DNA from: Rhizobium phaseoli | Lineage (GTDB): Bacteria; Pseudomonadota; Alphaproteobacteria; Rhizobiales; Rhizobiaceae | Assembly (NCBI RefSeq): GCF_010668805.1 | Contig: NZ_WUFT01000029.1 | Span: forward strand, 1-50,082 | DNA length: 50,082 bases | Reading direction: 5' to 3' | Part shown: one piece after another, positions 8,374 to 14,837 of the stretch | Position numbering within the stretch: position 1 is the first letter of the stretch | How the letters are laid out: each line of letters starts with the position of its first letter | Translations under genes and position numbers: made by a program | Notes under the pieces: generated by a model | The model's input: only the letters and a program-made list of their open reading frames with translations | What the model was told of the DNA's origin: nothing | The model's database searches: none

Positions 8374-8402
8374 CGCTGCCTGTTGTTACGACAGGCAGCG
8401 CT
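8374..8402. terminator. Bidirectional hairpin between minE and the convergent DUF6481 gene
   Basis: GCGCTGCCTGT (8374-8384) and ACAGGCAGCGC (8392-8402) are perfectly complementary over 11 bases with a 7-base loop. The hairpin lies between two convergent stop codons (8366 and 8408), so it can end transcription from both sides. No long T tract is present. Confidence 0.7.
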
Positions 8403-8407
8403 GACAA

Positions 8408-8788
8408 TCACGACTTTCTGGCTTTTCGATTGGCGTAACGCAGGTCGCGTGCGGCCTTTCGGGCGGCTTCGTCGGCAATGACGCGAGCGATCCGGTCTTT
8501 GTCAGCCGCTTCGCGCGCATCGGCGTCGGCACGGGCTTCGGCCTCGGCGGCCGCCTGACGTTCAGCTTCTGCGGCTTGAGCCCGCTCCAGTTCCTCACGC
8601 TTTACCCGCTCCCGCTCGGCGCGCCGTTCTTCCCGGGCTTCGGCGACGGCTTGACGCTCCGCCTGCTTTGCGAGCCGCGTGGGTTCTGCCGCATCCTTGG
8701 CGGTACGAAACGCATTGAGGAGAGCCGCCTTGGCTTCGGAAGCGGCGCTGCGACGATCGGAGAGCTCGTTGTTTCTGGCGTGTTTCAA
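8408..8788 (-). CDS. DUF6481-type Ala/Arg/Glu-rich charged protein, function unknown
   Basis: A 126-residue protein made almost entirely of Ala, Glu, Arg, Asp and Lys in heptad-like order (repeated AER/EAE blocks, residues about 25-115), predicting one long helix or coiled coil. It resembles the DUF6481 family of rhizobia. I do not know its function. It is convergent with minE. A smaller protein of similar composition and a cold-shock gene lie upstream on the same strand. The low-complexity make-up makes homology by composition alone unreliable. Confidence 0.7.
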   Translation of the reverse strand: MKHARNNELSDRRSAASEAKAALLNAFRTAKDAAEPTRLAKQAERQAVAEAREERRAERERVKREELERAQAAEAERQAAAEAEARADADAREAADKDRIARVIADEAARKAARDLRYANRKARKS

Positions 8789-8819
8789 ATCTCTTACCTG
8801 ACTGTTTAGACTGCGACGT

Positions 8820-8870
8820 TAGAGCATGACGCCGAAACCGGTGAGGCTTTTCGGATGACCCTATGCTCTA
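8820..8870. repeat. Rhizobial intergenic palindrome (RPE/RIME-like)
   Basis: TAGAGCAT (8820-8827) and ATGCTCTA (8863-8870) form the outer arms. CCGAAA (8832-8837) and TTTCGG (8849-8854) form inner arms. The order TAGAGCAT...CCGAAA...TTTCGG...ATGCTCTA matches a palindrome I recognise as dispersed between genes in Rhizobium and Agrobacterium. It fills most of the gap between the two small charged-protein genes. Confidence 0.6.
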
Positions 8871-8932
8871 TTTCTCGATTTGGATCCGGACAGTATTATG
8901 CCAATCCGGCGTGAAATCATCTAGATCTTGAA

Positions 8933-9157
8933 TCACATTTTCTTTTTTCGCTTCACAGCCGGGGTTGCGGCCGCCATCGAGCGATCCTGCAATTCCTTGG
9001 CTTCACGGGCTTCGCGCAATCTCAAGGTCTTTTCCTCGCGGGCGCGCACGGTCTGATCGATCTCTTCCACCGCGCGGCTACGCGCCAAGAATTGCGATTG
9101 TGCGTTTCCGAAAGCGATCTCCGCCTGCTGGCGTGATTTGCTGTGTGTATCTGACAT
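8933..9157 (-). CDS. Small charged protein of unknown function
   Basis: Starting at the ATG at 9157, this encodes 74 residues (MSDTHSKSRQQ...). The frame extends 6 codons further upstream. The protein is rich in Arg, Glu, Lys and Gln and predicted helical (AREEKTLRLREAREAKELQ), with a basic end, KRKKKM. Composition resembles the DUF6481 protein immediately downstream, and the two may be an old divergent duplicate. I do not recognise a family. A rhizobial palindrome and the cold-shock gene lie upstream on the same strand. Confidence 0.55.
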   Translation of the reverse strand: MSDTHSKSRQQAEIAFGNAQSQFLARSRAVEEIDQTVRAREEKTLRLREAREAKELQDRSMAAATPAVKRKKKM

Positions 9158-9226
9158 ATTCGTCCTGGATTTCATTTAAGCGCCGCACGTCACTTTAAGC
9201 AAAGGACGGTGGAACGCTTGGAATTG

Positions 9227-9270
9227 CTGCGTCATTCCTTAAACCGATTCCGATTTAAGGAATGATGCAG
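9227..9270. repeat. Rhizobial long palindrome (17-pair stem)
   Basis: CTGCGTCATTCCTTAAA (9227-9243) pairs with TTTAAGGAATGATGCAG (9254-9270) with one G-T pair, around the 10-base loop CCGATTCCGA. CTGC...CCTTAAA followed by TTTAAGG...GCAG is the core of a palindrome I recall as very common between Rhizobium genes. It lies downstream of the cold-shock gene's own terminator. Confidence 0.65.
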
Positions 9271-9291
9271 TGTTCGCTCAGCGAACGCAAC

Positions 9292-9317
9292 AAAAAGGCC
9301 AGGCAACTTGCCTGACC
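9292..9317 (-). terminator. Intrinsic terminator of the cold-shock gene
   Basis: Read on the minus strand, GGTCAGGCAA, a one-base loop, then TTGCCTGGCC (one mismatch) are followed by TTTTT. This is a classic hairpin plus T tract. It lies about 65 bases downstream of the csp stop codon at 9381. Confidence 0.8.
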
Positions 9318-9380
9318 TCGCCGTTATCACGCTTTCAACAGTGCCAGTACATCCGTGGTCAAAGGAAAGCAGATGTCAAT

Positions 9381-9590
9381 TTAAGCAGCTTGAAGATTGC
9401 AAGCGGACATTTTGCCCGACTTGTTATCGCGCTCAAGCTCGTAGCCGATCTTCTGGCCTTCGACGATTTCGCGCATGCCGGCGCGCTCGACGGCCGAGAT
9501 GTGAACGAAGGCGTCAGCGCCGCCGTCGTCAGGCTGAATGAAGCCGAAGCCCTTGGTGGAATTGAACCATTTAACTGTGCCAGTGGTCAT
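9381..9590 (-). CDS. cspA: CspA-family cold-shock protein
   Basis: A 69-residue single cold-shock domain. KGFGFIQ (residues 13-19) is RNP1 and DAFVHIS (26-32) is RNP2, the two nucleic-acid-binding motifs. TVKWFN at the N-terminus is also canonical. I chose the ATG at 9590 because AAAGGG precedes it by 7 bases and the length is standard; an in-frame ATG at 9605 is possible. It acts as an RNA chaperone. A long AT-rich leader precedes it and an intrinsic terminator follows. Whether it is actually cold-induced cannot be read from the sequence. Confidence 0.93.
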   Translation of the reverse strand: MTTGTVKWFNSTKGFGFIQPDDGGADAFVHISAVERAGMREIVEGQKIGYELERDNKSGKMSACNLQAA

Positions 9591-9949
9591 AACAAACCCT
9601 TTCATAGCAATTGACAGGCCGCACGTGCGAGATGCACGACGGATGATAATCTCGATTTTGAAGAGGGAAGTTCGTCCAGGGCACGTTGTCGGCGTGCGAT
9701 AACAAAAGTCAAACAAGCAATATCGACAAAGCGGATATAATCATTGAACTCGAATTTGTCAACTTTTAGTTCTTTGAAACTCGCTATTCTCTAGATGGTT
9801 GTATCTCGACGGCATTACACATCGCCGCAGAGCCGGCTCTTCTCCTGTGGTATCGGGCCGCACGCTTACGCAAAGGCCGGTCGGGCCGATGTTGGGCAGC
9901 AGAGAGCCGCTGCCCAACTCGGAGGAATGATGATCAAAGTTTGATGCAG
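9591..9949. other. Gene-free region: csp leader and promoter, and the tail side of the hydratase gene
   Basis: The first 160 bases or so should be the csp 5' leader and promoter (transcribed leftward). They are AT-rich and contain an imperfect palindromic patch (CACGTGC at 9623-9629). From about 9780 to 9949 there is only non-coding sequence leading to the 10-base hairpin at 9891-9918. I see no small gene here. Confidence 0.5.
9891..9918. terminator. Perfect 10-base hairpin downstream of the enoyl-CoA hydratase gene
   Basis: GTTGGGCAGC (9891-9900) and GCTGCCCAAC (9909-9918) are perfectly complementary around AGAGAGCC. It lies about 32 bases past the stop codon of the minus-strand hydratase gene. 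There is no T tract on either side, so termination strength is uncertain. Confidence 0.55.
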
Positions 9950-10738
9950 CTACCGTCCGGAAAACTGGATCTGTGGGATCGGCTGACCGTTCCTTATAGC
10001 GGCAGTTGCAGCGGCCATTCCCTCCGCGCCATCCTTGGTGTCGAGGATGCCAGCGGTGACTTGGAGGGTAATGACGTCTGCGGCCGACACACCGCCCGAC
10101 GACCAGGCCCGGATAAGCGAGCGCATCTTCCCGTAGGCGAGGGTCGGTCCGTTCGCGAGGCGCTGCAGGAGATCGTCCGTGACCTTTTCCAGTTCGGCGT
10201 CAGGAGCCAGGTGGGTTGCGACACCCAGATCCAACGCGGCCTTGCCGGATATCATCTCCGAGAGCAGGACCAGGCGCGTGGCGCGCGCACTGCCGACGCG
10301 ATCGGCAAGTCGCTGCACTCCGCCGGTCATGGGAACCCCCCCGACCATTCCCTCCGGGAAGAAAAGGTGTGCCGACTCTGCCGCCACGAGAAAATCGCAT
10401 GCGAGAAGCAGTTCAAAACCGCCGCCCAGCGCCATTCCGCTTACAGAGGCAACCGTCGGTATCGGCAATTCCTCAATCGCGCGCAACGAAGCCAAAACAT
10501 CGGCGGCGAACGCTTCCAGGAATTTCGATCCCTTGCCTCCAATGTCACCCGGGTTATCCGCAATGGCGAAGCTGCCGGACGCGGACGTCACGTGAAGAAC
10601 GCGGATGTCGCTCTCGTATGCCTGGCGCACGCCAGCCCTCAGCGAAGAGGGATAATCGGCTCCCGGCTCGCTGGCCGCGTCGCCGAGCAAGATCAGCTTG
10701 CCCACCATACCATGCTGCTCGAAACAGAACGAACTCAT
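9950..10738 (-). CDS. Enoyl-CoA hydratase/isomerase (crotonase) family protein
   Basis: A 262-residue crotonase-fold protein. The second oxyanion-hole loop and first acidic position are well kept in GMALGGGFELLLACD (about residues 101-115). PEGMVGGVPMTGGVQRL (about 130-146) supplies the second acidic position and the CoA pocket. The usual first signature (F-C/S-AGAD) is degenerate here (FAIADNPGD), so the substrate may be unusual. It acts on an acyl- or aryl-CoA ester in the cytoplasm. It is alone on its strand and divergent from the double TetR gene, 138 bases away. That arrangement suggests that regulator controls it. Confidence 0.82.
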   Translation of the reverse strand: MSSFCFEQHGMVGKLILLGDAASEPGADYPSSLRAGVRQAYESDIRVLHVTSASGSFAIADNPGDIGGKGSKFLEAFAADVLASLRAIEELPIPTVASVSGMALGGGFELLLACDFLVAAESAHLFFPEGMVGGVPMTGGVQRLADRVGSARATRLVLLSEMISGKAALDLGVATHLAPDAELEKVTDDLLQRLANGPTLAYGKMRSLIRAWSSGGVSAADVITLQVTAGILDTKDGAEGMAAATAAIRNGQPIPQIQFSGR

Positions 10739-10773
10739 GTCTTATCTCCTGATTTACTGACACTTATAGCCAG

Positions 10774-10790
10774 GCAGGCAGAACGCCTGC
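10774..10790. promoter_or_regulatory. Inverted repeat in the hydratase/TetR divergent promoter
   Basis: GCAGGC (10774-10779) and GCCTGC (10785-10790) flank AGAAC in the gap between the divergent hydratase and TetR-fusion genes. Further right, TACGTA (10849-10854) sits inside GTTACGTAGATTAC, just before the regulator start. Either could be an operator; neither can be assigned from sequence alone. Confidence 0.35.
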
Positions 10791-10876
10791 TACAAAACAG
10801 CTGGGTACCGCACACCACACTTGGCGTCGGCTACCGAGCCAGTTATGTTACGTAGATTACAGAATGGTGGTTGGCA

Positions 10877-12109
10877 ATGGCCCGTCCTCGCGCGTTCGAA
10901 GAAAGTGAAGTGCTGGATCGCGCGGCGGACGTGTTCGGCCGCCATGGCTATGACGGCTCAACCATGGCGGAGCTGACGGCCGCGATGGGCCTGAACTCAC
11001 CCAGCATCTACGCCGCCTTCGGAAGCAAGCGCGGGCTCTTCGACGCCGTTCTCAGGCGCTGCGGCGCTCGCGAGGACGAGCACTGGGCATGGGCGCTCGC
11101 CGCGCCGACGGCCGAAGGGGTCGTCAAACGCTTGCTGACGACCGCGCCGGAGCAGACGTCGAGCCGCGTTCTCGTCCATGCGGGCCTGGCGATGGGCGCA
11201 GAGAATGCAGACATCCCGCCTGCGCTGCTGCATCGCCGCCAATCGGCAGAGCTGAAACTGCGAGACCGGTTCGAAGAAGCGAAGCGGGCGGGCAACCTCC
11301 CGGCAGAGGCTGACGCCTCACGGTTGGCGAGCTACGCAACGGCGGTGCTCGGCGGCCTCGCCATTAAGGCCGCCGGCGGGGCACCGCACGGCGACCTGCG
11401 AGAGGCTGCCGAGCAGGCCGTAGCGGCGTGGCGGGCAATCAGTGACGTCGCAGCCGCCACGAATATGGGGACAGGGGGATCGCCGCCGGCGGGGGAGCGA
11501 AGCCGCGACCCACGAAGGTTTAGCGCAGATGCGGCACTCGATGCTGCCATGAAGGTCTTCTGGACCAGAGGTTTCACCGGCGCGTCGCTCAGTGATCTCA
11601 CCGAGGCGATGGGGATCACCCGCCCTAGTCTCTATGCCGCATTCGGCAACAAGGAAGCCCTCTTTTTCAAAGCTCTCGACCTCTACCAGTCTCTTCGGAA
11701 AGACTACATGACCGAGGCGCTCCAGACCCCGACGGCGCGGGGCGTTTTCGAAGCACTTCTCAGGGGAGCGCTACGCGACCAACTGGACGAGGAGCAACCG
11801 CGCGGCTGCCTGATGGTTCTTAACGCGATGCAGGGAGGTGACGAGGCTCAGGCGATCCGCAACGAGGTCCTCAGGCGCCAGGCCATCGGGCGCGAACTGC
11901 TCGCCGCAAGGTTTGAGCGGGCCAAAAGCGAGGGCGACCTGTTGCCGACGGTCAATGTCGACGGTCTAGTGCGCTTCGTCCAATCCCTGATGCACGGCAT
12001 TCTCACGCAGGGAGGGGCCGGCGCAAGCCCAAGCGAGCTGGAGGCGCTCGTTGAGAGCAGCCTGACCATGTGGACAGCGTCCGCAGATTTATCGCTCGGT
12101 AAAGATTAG
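10877..12109 (+). CDS. Tandem (double-headed) TetR/AcrR-family regulator
   Basis: A 410-residue protein made of two complete TetR proteins end to end; ordinary TetR regulators are about 190-220 residues. The first helix-turn-helix (GYDGSTMAELTAAMGLNSPS) lies at about residues 25-45. The second (GFTGASLSDLTEAMGITRPS) lies at about residues 228-248. Each is followed by YAAFG(S/N)K and its own ligand/dimerisation domain, with a Gly/Pro/Arg-rich linker around residues 195-215. The frame is open throughout, so this is a real fusion and not two overlapping genes. An internal ATG at 11465 could give the second half alone. The start at 10877 follows GGTGG. It probably represses itself and the divergent hydratase. 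Confidence 0.85.
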   Translation: MARPRAFEESEVLDRAADVFGRHGYDGSTMAELTAAMGLNSPSIYAAFGSKRGLFDAVLRRCGAREDEHWAWALAAPTAEGVVKRLLTTAPEQTSSRVLVHAGLAMGAENADIPPALLHRRQSAELKLRDRFEEAKRAGNLPAEADASRLASYATAVLGGLAIKAAGGAPHGDLREAAEQAVAAWRAISDVAAATNMGTGGSPPAGERSRDPRRFSADAALDAAMKVFWTRGFTGASLSDLTEAMGITRPSLYAAFGNKEALFFKALDLYQSLRKDYMTEALQTPTARGVFEALLRGALRDQLDEEQPRGCLMVLNAMQGGDEAQAIRNEVLRRQAIGRELLAARFERAKSEGDLLPTVNVDGLVRFVQSLMHGILTQGGAGASPSELEALVESSLTMWTASADLSLGKD

Positions 12110-12146
12110 GCAATCGAAGGGCTGCCGGTATCTTTACCGATCGGTA
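12096..12146. promoter_or_regulatory. Palindromes at the tetR/tdm junction
   Basis: TCGGTAAAGAT (12096-12106) and ATCTTTACCGA (12130-12140) form an 11-base inverted repeat with a 23-base loop spanning the TetR stop codon. Nested at its right arm is a perfect 12-base palindrome, TACCGATCGGTA (12135-12146), the size and symmetry of a TetR operator. The position between two convergent genes also suits a bidirectional terminator, but there is no T tract. Confidence 0.45.
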
Positions 12147-12215
12147 GGAGGCCTAGGTGGACACATCATCGCGGTCTCAGGACCCAATCTGCGACACCAG
12201 CCTCGAATGCATGCA

Positions 12216-14585
12216 TTACGAGCGCGGGCGTGTCTTCTGCGGGTCGTAGTGCGAAAGCGGCACGATTGTCGCCGGCAGGCGTTTCTGGTGGCCGTCGAGC
12301 TTGCCGATTTCGACCTCGGTGCCGGGACTTGCATGCGTGACGTCGATGCGGGCGAGCGCGATCGTCTTGCCGAGGATCGGCGAGCGGGTGGCGCTGGTGA
12401 CGACGCCGACCTGGGCGCGGCCGATATGAACGCAATCGCCGTGGCCGACGGCCTCGTTGGCTTTGACGTCGAGGCCGACGAGCAGATGGCGCGGGTGTTC
12501 CTTGCGCCGGATCAGCGCGTCGCGGCCGATGAAATCGTCCTGTTTGGATTTCAGCGGCACGGTGAAGCCGATGCCGGCCTCGAACGGGTCCGTCTGGTCG
12601 GTGAATTCGTGATGGGCGAAGATCAGGCCCGCCTCGATGCGGACCATGTCGAGCGCCTCCAGCCCCATCGGCTTCAACCCGTGCGGCTGCCCCGCCTCCC
12701 AGACCGCGTCGAACACCGTCAACGCATCCTTCGGATGGCAGAAGATTTCGTAGCCGAGCTCGCCGGTATAACCCGTGCGCGAGACGACGACCGGGGCGCC
12801 CTCGAAACCGCCGATGCGGCCGACAGTGAAGCGGAACCATTCGAGCTCACCGATCGTCGGCTGACGCGGCGCCGTCCAGATGATCTCCTTCAGGATATCG
12901 CGGCTCTCCGGGCCTTGCAGGGCGATATTGTGCATCTGGTCGGTCGAAGAGCGAACCCAGGCCTTGAAGCCTTTCTTTTCGGCCTGCTGACGCAGCCATA
13001 TGCCGCTGAAATCATCGCCGCCGATCCAGCGAAAATTCTTGTCGCCGAGGCGGAAGAGCGTGCCGTCATCGATCATGCCGCCGTTTTCATAACACATGGC
13101 GGAATAGACGACCTGGCCGGTCGACAGTTTGCGCACGTCACGCGTCAGGCAATATTGCAGGAGCTCCTCGGCATCCGGCCCCGTCACCTCGAACTTCCGC
13201 AAGGGCGAGAGATCGATGACGGCGGCATGCTCGCGGCAGGCCCAATATTCCTCGACCGGTCCTGCGGCGGAAAAGCGGTTCGGCAGCCAGTAGCCGCGAT
13301 ATTCGGCGTAATCGCGCGTCAGCGTCGACAGCCGGGGATGGAAGGCGGTTTCGCGCGTCAGTTCGGCGTCGGCGTCTGGGGTCATACGATAGGCCACCGC
13401 TCGTGAGAATTTTTCTTTTCCGGAAAAGGTGCGGACATGGATATCCGTCGGATCCCAGCCGTTCGCCGCGTCGATATCGTCGGGGCAGGACGAGGAGACG
13501 CAGACGAGATCGGTCAAGGCCCGCATCAGCACGTAGTCGCCGGGGCGCGACCAGGGCTCGTCAAGATAGAGCTGGTTGTTGTGGTCGATATTGGTGTTGT
13601 AGAAATAGTTCAGCGCTTCCCAGCCCTTGCGGCCGGCAATGCCGTAAGGCGCCAGCGCTGCGTTGAAATTGTCCGTGCAGTTGACGTGGCCGGGATAACC
13701 CATGTCGTCGTAATAGCGCGAATTGCAGGCGGTCGCGAAAGCATCGTGGCGCCCGACTGTATCCTGGACGATTTCGACCAGCGGCTCGAAGTCGCGGTCG
13801 AAGGCCTTGGAGGGCAGGCCCGGCATCGGATAGCTGCGGCTGAGCAGCGTGCGGGTCACCGTCGAATCCAGCGCGAGATCGAGGCCCTTGTCGACCTTGC
13901 GGGCGGCGAAAGCCTGGAAATCGGTGCACTGGCGCCCATAAACATCGATGATCTGGATGAACTCGCCGGCACGCACGAAATAGGCCGCGGCGGTCGCCGC
14001 CCGGGTGCGGATATCCTCGATGGGGTCGGCAGCCGGTTCCGGCAGGGCGGAGGCATAATCGCGGATCAGCAGGCTGCGCTTGATCCTGATCTCGATCGGC
14101 GTCGCCGTATCCTGCGCCTCCGGCGACATGGCACCGGCCGGTGCCGCGACGATCAGCAGACCCTTCATGGAAATCGTGAAATCCGCCCGGCTGCCCGGGC
14201 TCGATCCCGTCCCGAAGATGCGGAGCGCTCCGGCCGAGGCAAGATCGGCGCCGCGCCGCTCAAGCGCTGCGCGCGTGCGGGAAGCACTCTCATTTTCCCC
14301 TTGAAGAATGGCTTTCAAACCTTCGGCTGCATTGCTGAATCCCGTTCCGAGACCCGCCGCCAGGAAGCGTCCCTTTTCGTTGAGGAAAGAGACCTCGCAA
14401 ACCTGTCCGCCCTCGCTGTCGATGACGGTGACGCAGTCGCCCGGCTCGACGCGCACCACGACCGATCCGCCGCCTTTTGCCCTGTAGCGCTCCGTTCCCT
14501 TCGGCAAGGTGGGAATGCCGGGATAGAGCACGAGGCTCGCAGCCGCCGGCCGCAGGTCCGTCATAGCAGGATGAAGTTCTCGCAT
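12216..14585 (-). CDS. tdm: Tdm, trimethylamine N-oxide demethylase (DUF1989 plus GcvT fusion)
   Basis: A 789-residue two-part enzyme. Residues about 15-410 are DUF1989-like. Cys287, Cys303 and Cys367 are spaced C-X15-C-X63-C, the zinc-ligand spacing I recall for the Methylocella silvestris enzyme. Residues about 430-789 are a tetrahydrofolate-binding GcvT domain with SRTGYTGELGYEIF near residue 605. The first part splits TMAO into dimethylamine and formaldehyde (EC 4.1.2.32). The second can catch the formaldehyde on THF. The ATG at 14585 follows GAGGG by 5 bases; an upstream extension of 14 codons is not needed. It completes the Tmm-Tdm-Dmm pathway with the genes at 322-5557 and is divergent from an APC permease. 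Confidence 0.88.
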   Translation of the reverse strand: MRELHPAMTDLRPAAASLVLYPGIPTLPKGTERYRAKGGGSVVVRVEPGDCVTVIDSEGGQVCEVSFLNEKGRFLAAGLGTGFSNAAEGLKAILQGENESASRTRAALERRGADLASAGALRIFGTGSSPGSRADFTISMKGLLIVAAPAGAMSPEAQDTATPIEIRIKRSLLIRDYASALPEPAADPIEDIRTRAATAAAYFVRAGEFIQIIDVYGRQCTDFQAFAARKVDKGLDLALDSTVTRTLLSRSYPMPGLPSKAFDRDFEPLVEIVQDTVGRHDAFATACNSRYYDDMGYPGHVNCTDNFNAALAPYGIAGRKGWEALNYFYNTNIDHNNQLYLDEPWSRPGDYVLMRALTDLVCVSSSCPDDIDAANGWDPTDIHVRTFSGKEKFSRAVAYRMTPDADAELTRETAFHPRLSTLTRDYAEYRGYWLPNRFSAAGPVEEYWACREHAAVIDLSPLRKFEVTGPDAEELLQYCLTRDVRKLSTGQVVYSAMCYENGGMIDDGTLFRLGDKNFRWIGGDDFSGIWLRQQAEKKGFKAWVRSSTDQMHNIALQGPESRDILKEIIWTAPRQPTIGELEWFRFTVGRIGGFEGAPVVVSRTGYTGELGYEIFCHPKDALTVFDAVWEAGQPHGLKPMGLEALDMVRIEAGLIFAHHEFTDQTDPFEAGIGFTVPLKSKQDDFIGRDALIRRKEHPRHLLVGLDVKANEAVGHGDCVHIGRAQVGVVTSATRSPILGKTIALARIDVTHASPGTEVEIGKLDGHQKRLPATIVPLSHYDPQKTRPRS

Positions 14586-14768
14586 TCTGCCCTCATGGGA
14601 GGATCGGCATGCCCTCTGGGCACCCACCCATATAGGTTACAAAATGGCGGAGGAAAGTAAAGTCGAGTTGACTAAAAAGAAAATATCTTCACTATGTATC
14701 AAGGGCTGAGACTCGGGAATCCGTCGGGAACACGGATCGCCAAAATCATCCGGGCGGGCTTGAGACGG

Positions 14769-14807
14769 TCAGGGAGACACGTTCAGGGAGACGTACAAAG
14801 ATACGTC
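14769..14807. promoter_or_regulatory. Direct and inverted repeats in the tdm/permease divergent promoter
   Basis: TCAGGGAGAC is repeated directly at 14769-14778 and 14783-14792, 14 bases apart. GACGTA (14790-14795) and TACGTC (14802-14807) form an inverted repeat around CAAAGA. They lie just before the permease start in the 252-base divergent region and are plausible binding sites for a regulator of the TMAO genes. Confidence 0.4.
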
Positions 14808-14837
14808 CGGGAACAAATAGAATGGGAAATTTCACCG

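Noticed and set aside
9941..10855. A 304-codon plus-strand frame over the enoyl-CoA hydratase gene
   Set aside because: The minus-strand frame carries crotonase motifs; the plus-strand translation has no coherent protein character.
12207..13406. A 399-codon plus-strand frame within tdm
   Set aside because: Tdm has zinc-cysteine spacing and GcvT motifs on the other strand; this is a shadow.
14694..14837. The 48-codon N-terminal extension of the permease
   Set aside because: It is basic, lacks a ribosome site and holds the direct and inverted repeats of the promoter; the ATG at 14838 gives a normal APC N-terminus.
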